From contig NC_057761.1 in assembly GCF_010389155.1 (NCBI RefSeq), positions 45,556,213 through 45,620,212 on the forward strand: a stretch of 64,000 nucleotides of DNA, read 5' to 3'. This document shows, piece by piece, positions 1-12,773 of the stretch. This DNA is from Erigeron canadensis (lineage: Eukaryota > Streptophyta > Magnoliopsida > Asterales > Asteraceae). Below the pieces are notes generated by a model that did no database searches, was not told where the DNA came from, and was given only the letters and a program-made list of their open reading frames with translations. The position numbers and the translations under genes are program-made. Positions within the stretch are counted from its first letter, which is position 1, and every line of letters begins with the position of its first letter.

Positions 1-1290
1 CGTATCCCTCCCAACCGGACGACCCAACCTAGACAGTTCTGGTTGCGGTTCCCCCTCATCAGTATCATTAAGGTCGAATGCAACCCTCGTAGACGACCCC
101 ACACTTTGTTGACCCGAACTTTTCTGATGTTGTCTTCGACAGTTTTGAACTCGGCTCACCAGGACTACTCATCGCCTCCCAACTCTTAATAACCTCCCAC
201 TTCGAACTTCTCCTCAAACACTACCATTCTTTCAAAAACTTAAAAATCGGAAACTGAGCATTGTATTCACTAACAGCATTACTAATCAAATCCTCTTGGC
301 TACTACCACTTTGATAACCCGAACCGCTAAGCCTAGTTATAATACCATTAAACATAGTGACACTAGTCCTAATTTTCCGCCACTTCCCCTGTAATGATTC
401 AATACCCCGGTAAGTCGGTCTCTTCAAGATTTTGTGATATCCTTCCTGAATCTTCAACCAAAAGGTCCGAGCCTTTTGATAATTTGCTACAAAAAACAAA
501 TACACAAAATATATATATATATATATAGATATAGATATGTGATGATGTTATACCGCATTTTGGGTCCTCAGATACATCGACCCAAGATCGACATAACGTC
601 AAACTTTCCTCTTCCGACCAGTTAACTTGAGATGCGGTTATCTTCGGGGCCTCGGTTTGTTTTTTCCGATGTTTTCTTTTCTCTTTTTGCGGAGACGAAA
701 CACTAACTTCGGGTTGTGTCTCCTAAACCTCCTCCACATCTTCATAAAAGGAGCTCGATGCCGGTGGTGTATTGACCATCCGTTGTGAGTCTTAAAAACA
801 AACACATAAACGAAAAATATATCAAGATTTATATATACACACATATATATACATATATCCGAAAAATATATATATAAAAAATATATATTTATATATAAAA
901 CAGAAAATATATATGTATATATATAAAATCGAAAAAAAAAATTTATATATATATTTATAACCGAAAATATATATGTATATATGAATAAAACCAAAAATTA
1001 CCAAACATGGCGCCGGGTGTTTGAGCGAAACCCGGCGGAGAAGGTCCAAAACCGATGTTATCTTGTCGAATCCACGGGGTTCTATGTCCAGGGGGAGTCA
1101 TCGGTGATCCAATGTTCATTGTACCAAGTGATTGAATAAAATCCGGATTATTGTGAAGATTCAGGCCATCGAAGTTGTGTTGCAGGGGTGTTCTTTGATT
1201 GTTATCCGCGTTTTGATTGGTGAAAAGGTTCAAACCCCACTGATTGGGAAATATTTTCGGTTGATTTGGATGAAAAAGGTGTGATTTTTT
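1..1290 (-). pseudogene. PIF/Harbinger ORF1-like (Myb/SANT-like) protein, decayed, runs off left edge
   Basis: Read on the minus strand, three blocks resemble the Myb/SANT-like ORF1 partner of PIF/Harbinger transposases, often annotated as glutathione S-transferase T3-like. An N-terminal Asn/Pro/Gly-rich block (about 1275-1000, with NQWGLNLFTNQN) is followed by a block with NWSEEESLTLCRSWVDVSED (about 790-540), then FWLKIQEGYHKI and LQGKWRKIRTSV (about 480-240). The C-terminal AFDLNDTDEGEPQPE stretch reaches the window edge. An in-frame TAG near 745, lack of a clear ATG, and two AT-rich microsatellite expansions (about 510-540 and 820-1000) interrupt the frame, so this is a pseudogene. The SANT-like domain is known to bind DNA and help transposase import. 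The transposase ORF itself is not in the window. The family call is moderately sure. Confidence 0.7.
818..1000. repeat. AT-rich minisatellite inside the ORF1 pseudogene
   Basis: Degenerate TATATA runs separated by CGAAAA/CCGAAAA spacers recur about every 30-60 bp. The tract lies between the first two ORF1 blocks and breaks the reading frame. A shorter (TA)n run at about 508-535 sits between the second and third blocks. Confidence 0.7.
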
Positions 1291-1440
1291 GAAGAAGAAT
1301 AGAGGGAGGGATGGAGAAGAAAGGGTGTAAAAATATATATGTGTTGTGTGTGTTTTGTATATATTTTAGAAAAGGAAATGAGTAAAAAAAAAAGAAATCG
1401 GAAGTGGACGGATGGATGATGTCCCCGAGGTCAAACCTCA

Positions 1441-1600
1441 CTAAATTTCAATTAAATGGACGCGTTCAAAATGCAACGGGGCTCGTTTTTTACCATTCGG
1501 AACGCCCCCGTGGCTGAAGTGGGGCGTTCCGCACGAGTTTTTTTTGTGGGAACGAGCTACTCCCAATAGTCTAAACATCCTTATTTTTGCTCACTTTTTG
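1441..1600. mobile_element. Terminal region of the PIF/Harbinger-like element
   Basis: This stretch (GGACGCGTTC, GGGGCTCG, GAACGCCCC, GGGCGTTCCGCACGA, GGAACGAGCTACTCCC) matches in order the motifs of the tandem units at 34988-35755. It sits just upstream of the ORF1 pseudogene on the minus strand, so it is probably the 5' terminal region of the same element. Exact terminus and target duplication were not resolved. Confidence 0.5.
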
Positions 1601-1951
1601 GGCTTGGCCCAGCATGCGTATTTCAAAACTTTGTTATATATGTACACCATTATAGCATTATAAGATTGTAAGATCTCCTTTTACGAAAGACACATTTAAA
1701 ATTGGGATATACTACGTAGGGGTTGAGTATTGTAAAACAAGTATTAAAGTAAAAACAAATAAGACAAGATCTTGATCCTTAGATCATGGTTAAATTGAGG
1801 CACGATGATTCACAAACCAATTGATGTACGATGATTTTCATGATGCACAGTGATTTTTAGTGAAAAGAAACCCATTTTTTTTATTTGTTTTACTTTAATA
1901 CTTGTTTTATTTTACCTAAAACTATATTATTTAAATTGTTATTTGTGAAAA
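1601..1951. other. Intergenic, no gene seen
   Basis: AT-rich DNA with no coding region or recognised repeat boundary. Confidence 0.5.
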
Positions 1952-2974
1952 GATTGACTAAGAGAGGTTTAATAAGATGTAAAATGTTATTGAAAATGAT
2001 TCAGATAATTATCTATATTATAGATTCGGTAAAAGTTGACAAATGATTTAAGTTGGAGGACAAACATACACTCCTTGCTTACTCGGACACTACCTAAATG
2101 AATATCTTGAAACTATTCAGATTGACTAAGAGAGGTTTAATAAGATGTAAAATGTTATTGAAAATGATTCATATAAATACTTATATTATAGATTCGGTAA
2201 AAGTTGACAAATGATTTAAGTTGGAGGACAAACATACACTCAGGCACAGCTCCAACATGGGAGCATTGGGGGCAATTGCCCCCACCCTAATTTTTTCACA
2301 ATGTAATATTTTTTATTTAAAACTATATTTGGAAATTTGCCAACACCAAAAAAAGAAAAGAAAAAAGAAAATACACACACATTTCAAATGTCAATTTTTA
2401 TATGATAGTAGCTATGAGTAGATAATCTCCATTCTCTTTCTCCATACATCTTTTCTTCTTCAACGGGTAATACTTTCATTTTATTGATCTAAATAAAATT
2501 ATCCATATATATTTTCCCTAATTATTAGAGTTTCTTATTTTCTTTTGGTTTGGATTGAAAGGTGAAAGTGTGATGATAGATTGGAAGGGCCGAATGGGGG
2601 TTTTGTTTTGGGGAATCTCACACTAGACAACATATTATTGTTATCTTGCATTGATTTAATATGAAGATGAGTCGATACAGTATAGCATTATATGGGTCGT
2701 CTAAGTTTAGTGAATACTTCGTGCTTTTGGTTATATGACGAAGTTGTGGTTGGTTCTTTGTGTTGTCTTCTAGGTTTGCATATTGGTTGTAATTAGATGG
2801 TTATTATTTTGCCGGTATAAAAATTTATCGGAATTTGATCGTTATATTCAAAAATTATTTTTACCTATATAATGTTTTAAATTTGCCCCCTTACGGTAAA
2901 ATTTCTGGCTCCATCCCTGCATACACTCCTTGCTTACTCGGACACTACCTAAATGAATATCTTGAAACTATTCA
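1952..2974. repeat. 168-bp tandem duplication, second copy split by a hAT element
   Basis: Copy 1 is 1952-2119. Copy 2 starts at 2120 with the same GATTGACTAAGAGAGGTTTA, runs to 2240, and resumes at 2920-2974 after a 679-bp insertion. The copies differ at only a few bases around 2005-2020 versus 2172-2185. Confidence 0.85.
2241..2919. mobile_element. Non-autonomous hAT element with 8-bp target duplication
   Basis: The ends are CAGGCACAGCTCCA and, inverted, CAGGGATGGAGCCAG, giving imperfect terminal inverted repeats of the CAGGG hAT type. The element is flanked by CATACACT at 2233-2240 and 2920-2927, an exact 8-bp target-site duplication. Near-terminal GGGGGCAATTGCCCCC (2268-2283) is a palindrome. 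No transposase ORF is present. Confidence 0.85.
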
Positions 2975-2989
2975 CATGTCCGCACGACA

Positions 2990-3300
2990 CAGTGATATGG
3001 TGGTAGTGGTGGCGGTAACGACAGGTGGTGGTGGAAGTTGTGGTGGCGACAACCAACGACGATGGCGGTATCGGTGTGATTATTATTGTAAAATTAATTG
3101 ATGTAAAAGGAGGTATTGTTGTTATTTTAAGAATTGGCGGATATATGTTGTAAAAAATTCCATTAATGGTATTATAAATATATTAGATAAAATCCTTCGA
3201 ATTAATAAATAAAATAGAGAAATATTTTGGATAGATAAAACTTAAATGTGAGTCGAATTCTTTTATAAGATAGTTTAGATAAAAACTATTTTATGACTAC
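2990..3300 (-). mobile_element. Possible Helitron-like fragment (GGT-rich block)
   Basis: A GGT/GGC-rich block (2998-3080) followed by AT-rich DNA resembles the other minus-oriented Helitron-like copies in this window. The termini are not resolved. An 88-aa open frame across it is low-complexity and not supported as a gene. Confidence 0.3.
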
Positions 3301-3361
3301 GCAAGTTTTTCACCGGGACCACTTTTACCACTTATTCTCATTTCTTTTGTTTATTGCCTGC

Positions 3362-3485
3362 AATGTTAAACAAAGCTCTTATGGCTTCAATTAATGTGCA
3401 TAGAAAATTTGTACATTTTTATATTAAAAGTTCATTCACTGAATTTTATGGTAAATGTACAACTAATTAATGTACAACTATTTCA
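3362..3485. mobile_element. Diverged MITE copy of the family at 59254-59409
   Basis: It shares GTTAAACAAAG, TTAATGTGCATA, ATATTAAAAGTTC and TTTTATGGTAAATGTACAA with the complete copy at 59254-59409. Related copies lie at 24245-24390, 40190-40350 and 63512-63646. Confidence 0.5.
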
Positions 3486-3689
3486 TGTCATTTTATTTAT
3501 TGGCTTCGAATATTCTTTTTGTTTTGAGAATATAAATATCGGCCCAATTATTGTAACAATTATTTAAAACGAAAAAAATACAAAGAAGCACACTATAACC
3601 ATCCTATCAACCAGATTACATATTTCAAAACCGAATTTAGCATCGATAACAATCACAATCTTTTAAATCATGTAGTGTCTAGTTTTTTT

Positions 3690-3858
3690 TTTAAGGCAAT
3701 TTTAACCAGAGAATTTTCTGTACCTTCAACCCCATCCTCATGGAAAATTCCTTTGAGATTAGAACTCCAATACTCGAACCTGAGACTCACCCTCGGGGTT
3801 CACATAGTGGATTTAGAAATACCCTTGGCCACTGGAGTTGTAGCGTCTGGTTTTAGTT
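3690..3858 (-). mobile_element. tRNA-derived SINE fragment
   Basis: On the minus strand an A-box-like CCAGTGGCCAAGGG and a B-box-like AGGTTCGAGTATTGG are spaced about 60 nt apart, the arrangement of a Pol III internal promoter. It resembles the SINE at 56640-56885. No cloverleaf fold is evident, so it is not called a tRNA. Confidence 0.55.
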
Positions 3859-3859
3859 T

Positions 3860-6480
3860 GTGTATAAACACGTTTAAACTTAAAAAGCTATGTTTAAATA
3901 TCAAAAAATAAAAATAAAAAATGTTTATACTTAATAATATTATAAACATGCATACAAAAAGCAAAAATTGTCTTCAAATAAATGCAAATAATGTAATGGA
4001 GAGAATCCTAGCCCAAATATCACAGTTGGATAGAACCATGATATTTTGAAAAAGTCGAAATTATGTGAACTATATTAATTACATAATTATCAAATCTTAC
4101 TATTGTCTGGGTAAAGTTTTACCCAATTAACTTGTTTTCTTTAAACTTCTTCAATAATTATTCATATAAATGTAGAAATGAAATTTGAACCATCTCAAGG
4201 TCAAAATGAACAACCAACCTTATTGGATACATATATTCAATTTAATCATACAAATGAAAACTAATAAACTGTAAAGACTTTTAAATAAAATGTTTATGAC
4301 CGATTGAAATCGGTAAGACAAGTTATGTGGAAATCTATTATTTACATCAAATTTTCGTTAAAAAAAAGTCTTATGTTAAATACTCTAAGCTTAAATTGTG
4401 CAATTAAAAAACTTATCAATTTAATTGATACATTGAATTTTCATGTCAATTTTTTTTAAGTATAATTTAACGAAATTTGGATTAGGAACTGGTATGAGAC
4501 CGGTCTTATCTTTTATCGTTCTTGGTACCAATAGTATCGGTTTGGGACGGTATTGGTATGAGACCGAGACGGTACTGTGAAATCCTATATTTTACGGGAT
4601 TTCCTAGTATCGTCCCGGCCCCAATTTCGTAAACCACCTAAAACGAATACCGAATATGTTGTTTATGGGATTTAGGACCACTTTTCAGTACTTGGATCGG
4701 TATAGTATCGAGATTCGATATTTTTTGCTTATCCTTAATTTAGATCACTGATGGAGCACTGGTCCAACCCATCATTTCCATACCAACACTCCAAATGTAA
4801 GAAACCGACTATAAGACGGAATACTCTCTGACCCGATAAGAAAAACTTTTATTAATTTGTTTCATGTTAGACTTGATCCATAAGCTCCTCATCATCCAGA
4901 TAAAGATTTAATATAAACATTTTAATATTTTCCTTGCTTATTAAAGCTACTTTTATTCTATGTATATATCCGTACCCCAAAATTATCCAATTAAATTAAC
5001 AGGAAACAGAGACCGTACCAAGCTTTGAATCATGAAAGATTGATCTCGCTGTATTTACTTTATTGATACATTGTTGGATGATTTATATATTTTTTTAATA
5101 GATGGTATTGATTCTTTATATTGTTTATTTAGGTTAGATTCGTTTCTCGATTATTGATACTTCATTTCACCATATTATAATTCGTAAGAGCATGTTTTCA
5201 GCATAAGTGACACCAATTAAATAATAATTTTACTCGATCATGGTGCACAGCCAATCCACATAATGGGGATTGTTTCGAACAAACGCAACCTAAACATCCA
5301 CACTTACCTCGCAACAAATTAAACTGGTGGTATGGAATCGACTAAAAGTGGGTTTTCTATGATGGCTTATATCATTTTCTTTAATCAGTTTTATTGCATA
5401 GATTTCATCAATTTTTTAAAAAATACTACCAACAAATACTATGTTACTTTATCATCACTTCAATTCGTTCTATTTTTATTATTTTCTAATCATTTAAAAC
5501 CAAAAAATATAAAATAAATTAATGATATGGCTTGATTGGGAACCCACAACCTTCGTCTCTACCTCGTCACTAATACGAGGAATATAACTAATTTTCAAAC
5601 CGACGAGAGCTTGACTAATAAAGCAAAGTGACGTACCCTCTCATAACCATAAATGAACATAACAATCAGTAAGACTTGTTAAATTCAAATTGATTAGTAA
5701 CTTTTTTATTAACACAATATTAATGTCATCTTTTTATGGTAAAAAGAACATTAGTTGTCTTTTTTAGGCAATTTACTTTTTCGCTATTTGTAAGTATTGT
5801 GTTGGAATTTTGATTTGACTCACAATCTGTATACTTAGGTCAAGAGGAGTGAAGCCTTCTCCAACCAATGGAGGCCGCAAAACGCCACGAAGATGCCGGC
5901 TACACCGCCCTCGGAGTGTTCTCGACCAAAAAAAGTTTCCCCTTCCATCGGATTTAAGATGACCCTCTTTCTCCTCTAATTTAGAACCAACGACTCTTTT
6001 GAGGGGGTAAATATATACGTACATGTATATATGTATATGTATATTATATATATACATACATACCCAACAAAGATATAAAAAAATCCAACTAGTAAGAAAT
6101 CTTTTGGCAATTAAGAAAGTGCAAAAAGATGGTCAAATGGGTAAGGATAAGGCTAAAGGGGGAGAGAGACCAAATAGTACTAGTTTTATTTATTTGTTAG
6201 TATTACTAGGGTTAAATGAATCATAATGTAACTAGCAAGTTTCTTATAATTCGTATAACTTTAATTAGTTACATTATGCTGCACTTAGCCTTTATTATCA
6301 TTATTACTTATTTTTATTTTAAAACCTTATATTTTCATGTTTATTAAACCTTATGCTTTCATATTTTATTATCATTATTATTTAAACTCATGTGTTATTT
6401 TATGTTTTATTAGGTTATTATTCATGTTTTATTTATATTTTATTAAGTTTTTATATATTTATATTATATATTGTCATTTA
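3860..6480. other. Intergenic; diverged repeats only
   Basis: No gene seen. About 4480-4740 is rich in GGTATnGnnnCGG / GGTACC motifs repeated in both orientations, probably a degraded transposon subterminal region. TA/CA microsatellite at 6014-6062. Open frames here are short and low-complexity. Confidence 0.45.
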
Positions 6481-6483
6481 ATA

Positions 6484-6800
6484 TCTATACTATTTAATAA
6501 AACAAATCACCTTTCTTTTCCTTAAACTTTCTATTTTTGAAAACTAAAAATACCATCTCCTTTATTCACTAATTTAAATATCTGCATCTAATATACCTAT
6601 AATACCCTTAACGAAAAAATTTAAAATATAAATTCCTCAACACTTAAAATGACTACACTAACACCTTTAAAATCAATTATTTTTATATTTACCATCATCA
6701 CCGCCCCCACCGTCGTCCTCAGTGCCGCCCTCGCCATCGTCACCACCACCGCACCTGTCATTACTACCTCACTGCCGCTGCATTGCACGAGCAAAGTTAG
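6484..6800 (+). mobile_element. Short Helitron-like element
   Basis: It starts TCTATACTATTTAATAAAAC, like plant Helitron 5' ends, and ends with a CACC/GCC-rich block, a short GC hairpin (GCTGCATTGCACGAGC) and a degenerate CTRR-type terminus (GTTAG). There is no coding capacity. At least eight similar sequences occur in both orientations in this window. Confidence 0.5.
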
Positions 6801-7305
6801 AAAATAAGAAAAATAATGAGGCTTTCAACAGAAACCTCATTTCAATGAAAATATAGAAAATCCTTAATTTGATGAGTGATTAAGCGTCACATATCAATAT
6901 ATCATAATTAAGATGCCTCAAATAAAGATTTTCATTATAAAGACTCACTCCATTTGTCGTTACTGCTATTTGGAGGGTTAGCAAATGAATATGTGTTATG
7001 AAAGATTGTCATGGGAGAGGAAAAGTTATGAAAATTACTTTATCCTCTTCGCAATTTTAGTATACTTTTAGCAATTCCATTGGTATGGAGTAGGTACAAA
7101 TTAAATTAATGTCTGAGCGTACACATCGTACAAGCAACATTAGTTAAAACAAACTAACTTGACCTTTCTTGAAAACTAATTGAACAATATTGATGTCGAC
7201 TATGAAAATTAACATTGATCGATTCTAATAAATGATGGATATGCAACTATATAATCACTCACAGATTGGTAAGATAACACGTCTTTTCACAAGATATATT
7301 GCTTA

Positions 7306-7630
7306 GGGGGTGCCTGGTTGGGGTTTTGGGGTAAGGAATGGCAAAGGGAATGAATACTAGTGCTTGTAGGGGTAAGCAAAGGTAATCAATACTTAGGAGT
7401 GGGTAATGGAGCATTACCCAATAAATTGAGGGGTAAGGTAATGATTACTCACAAATTTCTTCTTCACCCTTTCTTTCTTCTTTTTCTGCCGGACTTGCTG
7501 GAATCCACCACTAGCCACTGCCACTGCCACCCGACATCACCTCCGGCAGCCACCGTCATCCGACATCACCTCCGGCAGCCACCGTCATCCGACATCACCT
7601 CCAACAGCCTCCACCACTCAAAAACGTATG

Positions 7631-7661
<31 letters not shown>

Positions 7662-8005
7662 ATGGTGGCCGGAGACATCACCATCGGACTTCACCTCCAC
7701 CAACCGCCATTCGGTGGGTGGTGGTTGTTAAAGATATGTATCATTAGAGAAGAAGAGGGAGATGAGATATGGTGATGGTGGTCGGAGACAACTTCGGTGG
7801 GTGGTGGTGGTGGTTGAAAATATGTATATTATTAGAGAGAGAGAGAGAGAAGGAGAGAGAGAGGGGGAGGGGAAGGAGATGATATGCAATAAAGTTAAAT
7901 ATGGGTGCTTTATGTTTTGATTTTTTTTTTATATATTATTATAATACTCCACCTTATAATGATAGTATTCCCTTTCCCTTTCCCCTTTGTGAACCAAGCA
8001 CCCCT
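7306..8005. mobile_element. PIF/Harbinger (Tourist-like) MITE
   Basis: Ends GGGGGTGCCTGGTT and, inverted, AGGGGTGCTTGGTT form terminal inverted repeats flanked by TTA at 7303-7305 and 8006-8008, the target preference of PIF/Harbinger. Inside are a tandem repeat of about 29 bp (three copies from about 7529), a (TG)n run at about 7638-7662 and a GA-rich tract at about 7832-7866. The 123-aa open frame across it is low-complexity. Confidence 0.8.
7529..7610. repeat. About 29-bp tandem repeat
   Basis: CCGACATCACCTCC(G/A)(G/A)CAGCC recurs three times with a period of about 29 bp inside the Tourist-like MITE. Confidence 0.7.
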
Positions 8006-8009
8006 TTAA

Positions 8010-9915
8010 TTAACATTAACTAATTATATACAAAATTAGATAGTCGGTTTTAAGCCTTTTTCTTATAGAGTATGTGACATGGAAAGATCATTAATTAAAC
8101 AACCCTTAATCACTTACGTGAAGGATCAATGCTGAAAATTACATGGTCCTAATCATCAGTTGCTACAACCGTATGATCTGTCAATTGTCAGTTTTGAGTC
8201 TAGTAACAGTAACCACAGCTTAGAAAAACATGAGTTGTTTAATTAATTAATCTAACTTAGCACTAACAAATCCTTTTACATATGCAATTTTTGGTAAGAA
8301 GTTATTCCCAATCCGTAACAAGAACTAGAAATTTGCATAATAGCCTTCCAGATTAGTAGTTTGTCCTTTAGTTTGCTTTATTCATTTATTTATTATTATT
8401 AAAACGTCAATCCATTAAAATTATGTCATAGAAAAATACATTAAAACGTCAATCCATTAATATATTTTAAATCAAGAATTATATAAAGCAATCAAACATA
8501 TTTTAGTTATATTTGAACATGAAAGACTGAACGAATTAAACTATAACATGAGATAGATGTCATATAAAACAACTATTTACACAAGGTATTATACAAAAAG
8601 TTAATTTTCTAATAAATTAATTGAAAAGTCTATATTAAGGAGTTATAAAATTTAAGTTATGAGACGAAGGTTCAACCCTCGGATGATTTTTGTGAGTTTT
8701 TCCTGAGACGTCAAACTGCATTAGCCAGAACACGGTTAAGACTCTTGCAAATATCTTGTAATGGCCCTCAATCTTATAAATGTATTTTAAAAGTTAAGTG
8801 ATAAATGATGTAAATAATAAGTGCATATTGGTCATTTCTTATATCCAAAAGATGTAACTTTCATAATGATCTACACTTTTTATTCACACACAGTGGTATA
8901 GAAGTAGAGATTGTTTTATTACTATTTTTAACAGGATTAAAATATACTCTGTCTATTACAAAATTATTATTTTACACAACAATCACACACTTTAAAAGTA
9001 AAATACATTGTTGGACTTAACCATTTTTTTTTTTTTTGCAATTTTTTTTTAATATTAGCCCTCATTCCAAAATGTTTTATTCAACCCAATTTAAAATAAA
9101 TTTTAGCTTACTGTTTTTTTGAAATTCCGGATTCATTATTGAAAATTTCAATCGTTGCACATTGTGTCAATAATACTTGGAATTGCCCTACAAATTATAT
9201 TGAAATAGAAAATGATTAATGTGCCTAAAAAATAGGCCTAAAAATATGTCTAATAAGGAGAGATTGACACATGATAAATTCATTAGTAAAAATTATAAAA
9301 TAAAAGATGTGGAATCCATGTGTCAAAACTAGAATGTATTAAGCATACTTTAAGCACATTATTAAACATATTTATCATTATCCTATTGAAATATAGTTAG
9401 CATAAAAATATTTGTTGATGAACCATGTACTGATTGTAAAATGTTGTATTAGACCCCTAGAAACTTAAGTCGCTTACAGTAATCATTACTTTATATGTTA
9501 AACATCATGTAAGCATGTACTCCATATGTGATATGTGTAAATATATAATTTATCAATTTTACATATATTTTTAGCGTGTTATCCATGATCCTAGAAATGT
9601 GATAGAGGTTTACCTCCAGGGATGAAGCCATGTGGTGATGGAGTTGGTCATGCATGCTACATCCTATAAAAGTTAACGGTAATATTTATTTTGTCTTTTT
9701 TTTTTTTAAATAAGTAAATTTTGATCAACTCAAAATATTTGACGCTTGTTTTCATTTGAGTTATTTGTTACCTGAATCAATATCCTGACTTCGTCAATGT
9801 ATCACTACGTACATTTTTAATCTAGTTTCTCATTCCATGAAGCTTTTTGGCAATTTTATTTAAATTTTTATACGTATGGTTACAATTTTCTCATGTTTAT
9901 ATATGTTAATTTATA
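8010..9915. other. Intergenic; possible SINE fragment
   Basis: No gene seen. At about 8655-8760 a B-box-like GAAGGTTCAACCCTC could be a decayed SINE. Homopolymer T runs occur at about 9026-9038. Confidence 0.35.
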
Positions 9916-9918
9916 TAA

Positions 9919-10066
9919 GGGGGAAAGGAATATGAGGCGGTTAGGCACCCAAGTTGGGTGAAAAACTACTGGGGGCCATGTATTTATTTAAAATATTAAA
10001 ATATTAGTATGTGAGGGGTTTTTCACCAAAGTTAGGTGCATAACAGCCTCATACTCACTTTTCCCT
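9919..10066. mobile_element. 148-bp palindromic MITE with 8-bp target duplication
   Basis: Nearly the whole length is an imperfect inverted repeat: GGGGGAAAGGAATATGAGGC at the left matches AGGGAAAAGTGAGTATGAGGC read from the right, continuing through GGTGAAAAAC. It is flanked by TTATATAA at 9911-9918 and 10067-10074. The 8-bp duplication fits hAT-derived MITEs. Confidence 0.75.
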
Positions 10067-10379
10067 TTATATAATCAAGGATGTGTTTTAATGATTTTTG
10101 CCATGTACATTATATATAGACTTATTACTATTTTGGGTAGGTTTTTATAGCTTCGGTTCGATGGTGGCATTCATGCTATTTTTAGATAAGGTTATGAATG
10201 ACTAGCTTGATGTTAACTACTTGAGAGAGATAGGTTCATGAACAACAACTCCCAAATTCTTTGGAGCAAATTAATTCATCTAAGGAAATATAATCTAGAC
10301 CATTAAAAATATAATGAACACATTTCTTTATTTGCCTTTTTTAAACTTCCACGAAAAGTCTTGGCCGCCTCATATATCA

Positions 10380-10763
10380 TCATATTTATACTATTTATAT
10401 AAACAAATTATTCTCTAAAAATTTAACACTCTACATTTAAAATCTTTAATTTACCCTTTTAATTTATACTACTATCAAACACTTCATCCCTGAAATTCCA
10501 AAACTACCCTTAAAAAAAATCTCTTCCCTTTCTTTCCCTGAAGTTGCTCACATAGTATACCAAAATAACACACATGCGTTACTGAATTTAATAATCAATC
10601 AACATAAAAAAACGTTCGCTCTAAAACAACAACGGCGGTTTACACTTTCAGCCGGACTAAGAAACACTTGAGTTGAATCATACATTCAGGTAATAACACG
10701 GTACCGCTACTTAACCAGCGTTTTTTTCCAATACCCCGCTGCATCGCGCAGGTACAAGGCTAG
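10380..10763 (+). mobile_element. Non-autonomous Helitron
   Basis: The 5' end is TCATATTTATACTATTTATA and the 3' end has a hairpin (CTGC-ATCGC-GCAG) followed by GGTACAAGG and CTAG. The element sits between A (10379) and T (10764), the Helitron A^T target. There are no terminal inverted repeats and no target duplication. The interior is AT-rich with a GC-rich segment near the 3' end. Confidence 0.65.
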
Positions 10764-10769
10764 TTTCAC

Positions 10770-11845
10770 TAAATGCGTTAGTAATTTGTATGTTTAACTT
10801 ACGAGTTTAGTTCATTAAGATAGTCATAAAAGTCCCCTTGTTTCTGTTGTTTGTTCATCCTAGCTGTCATATATGAAAACTAACCAATTGTTTTACTTTG
10901 TGCCCACATAACAAAAATTGATAAAATAAATAGTAGATTTTTGGATACATTAGTGATTTATGATTAAGGATACGCATTAGTAAGGTCATTTGTGGTTTTG
11001 CGGTATGTATTAGTTGCTAAGATGCATAAATGACTATTCACATTATCTGACTCAGCCCATACCTCATAAACACATGTCGATAAGAATTAGAAACTTGAGG
11101 AAGTCACCTACGCTAAGAACGAATATTAATGTCCATTTGTTCTTCTTTGTTACTCAACTAGTTTTATAGAATTCACAACGTTTTACTTCCTTCAATTCCT
11201 ACATGGCTACATATATATAATTTAACTTAAATGTATGTACTTTAAAACAAAATTCTTTTTAGATAACCATATTAACCAATGAACAACTTGATTAGGTTCG
11301 TTAATTGTAACAGGAAAATATTATTCCGATAACACAAAAAATGCAATGTCCAAATAAAAAATCAGAGAATACCACGAACTAACTATTACGTACTATACAA
11401 TTAATTCATTACAAAAATTTTATAAATAACCCATTGACAAAAACATTTTCAAAATTGAGTGAAGTCGAGTTTGCCAAATCCAATATCATTTAAGTCCGAT
11501 TTTTTCTTAAACTCGGTTTGGCAATCCTAGGTATTGACTTTCCTAGGTGAACTTATGTTCACCATCGTTCCTTCAATCACTATATTCACTAAACTTAGGC
11601 CCGTCTCATGGATTTGAGAAGCCAAGTTTGATAACTATGAAAATAGGCCCTTAAAGGTTCACCATACACATTGAATGTGGCGTAAATTATTTTTGAACAG
11701 AGTTCTCTTAGCAAGTTAGCAGTACTGAAAACAAACGTATTAATTGGATCGTTATTTTTTTTTTTGAACGGCTATTCAACAATAGTCAACACAATTAGTA
11801 AATTATATGTAATTAATTTGATAAATAAATTGAAAGTATAATAAA
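10770..11845. other. Intergenic, no gene seen
   Basis: AT-rich DNA with no supported coding region. Confidence 0.45.
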
Positions 11846-11851
11846 ACTTTA

Positions 11852-12192
11852 GGGCCCGTCGGTTGTAGAAAATACTTTTTAGTTTTTCATTTCTAATTTT
11901 CTAAAAGATGAAAAGAGCTTTTATTTTCTAGAAAACAAATAAAAATTTTGGAAACGCGATCTAATTAAAAAATTAGATTACATGTTAGAGATGTGAGGCG
12001 AGGGAGGAAATAGAAAATGGAAAACAAGAAAAAGATTTTTTCAAGTATTTTATTGAAAAGTGGAAAACATTGTTTTTGTTTCTTGGAAAACATTCTTAGA
12101 AAACTTTGATTGAAACGCATTTTCTGTTTTTCTTGTTTTTCGTAGAAAACAAAATGAAAAACAAGGGTTGTTTTCTAGAACCAAACGCGTCC
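11852..12192. mobile_element. PIF/Harbinger-like MITE
   Basis: The left end GGGCCCGTCGGTTGTAGAAAA pairs with the inverted right end GGACGCGTTTGGTTCTAGAAAA. TTA flanks both sides (11849-11851 and 12193-12195). The interior is rich in GAAAAC/GTTTTC in both orientations. Confidence 0.75.
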
Positions 12193-12773
12193 TTATATTT
12201 TGGTTTTCAGACAGAGAAGAATGATTTGTTAATTTGTCGAGAAGAAAAATAGAAAACGTTTCCCTTCATCTTTTGCATATATACATAACACATGAATGAT
12301 TAATAGCTTGGGCTGGTGATTTGGTGGCTTTAAAGTTAAACTGCACGTATGCTGAATTGGACTTGAAATGAAGTAAGACATAATAAGATAATAACTTGGA
12401 TATTGATAAAATGGGCTAAGAGAAATAAATTAAATTGGGCTAACATATTGACATAACTGTTACGTCCGACTGCTTGGTATATAAGTAGTTGGGCTCAAAA
12501 AATGGTGCCACCATAATAGAGGTGTCAAAACCAGTTAACCGGTTTCAGTTAGTTAATTTAGTAACCGTAATCGGTTTTTTTTTTAAAAAAAATTAACCGG
12601 TTCCGGTTAACCGGTACCGGTTAATAACCGGTTAATCCATGAAAATTATGAAACTGATGGAACCGATTTCGGTTTATAAAAACCAGTTAACCGAAATGGT
12701 TAACCTATTTCAGTTAACCGATATTCTTTAACAAACAGAAACTTGCAGATTTTTGTATGTTAAACCTGTAGAT

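Noticed and set aside
5773..6057. 94-codon minus-strand frame
   Set aside because: Partly a TA/CA microsatellite and otherwise unrecognised; no supporting exon structure.
7360..7731. 123-codon open frame
   Set aside because: Lies in a Tourist-like MITE and consists of tandem repeat and (TG)n translation.
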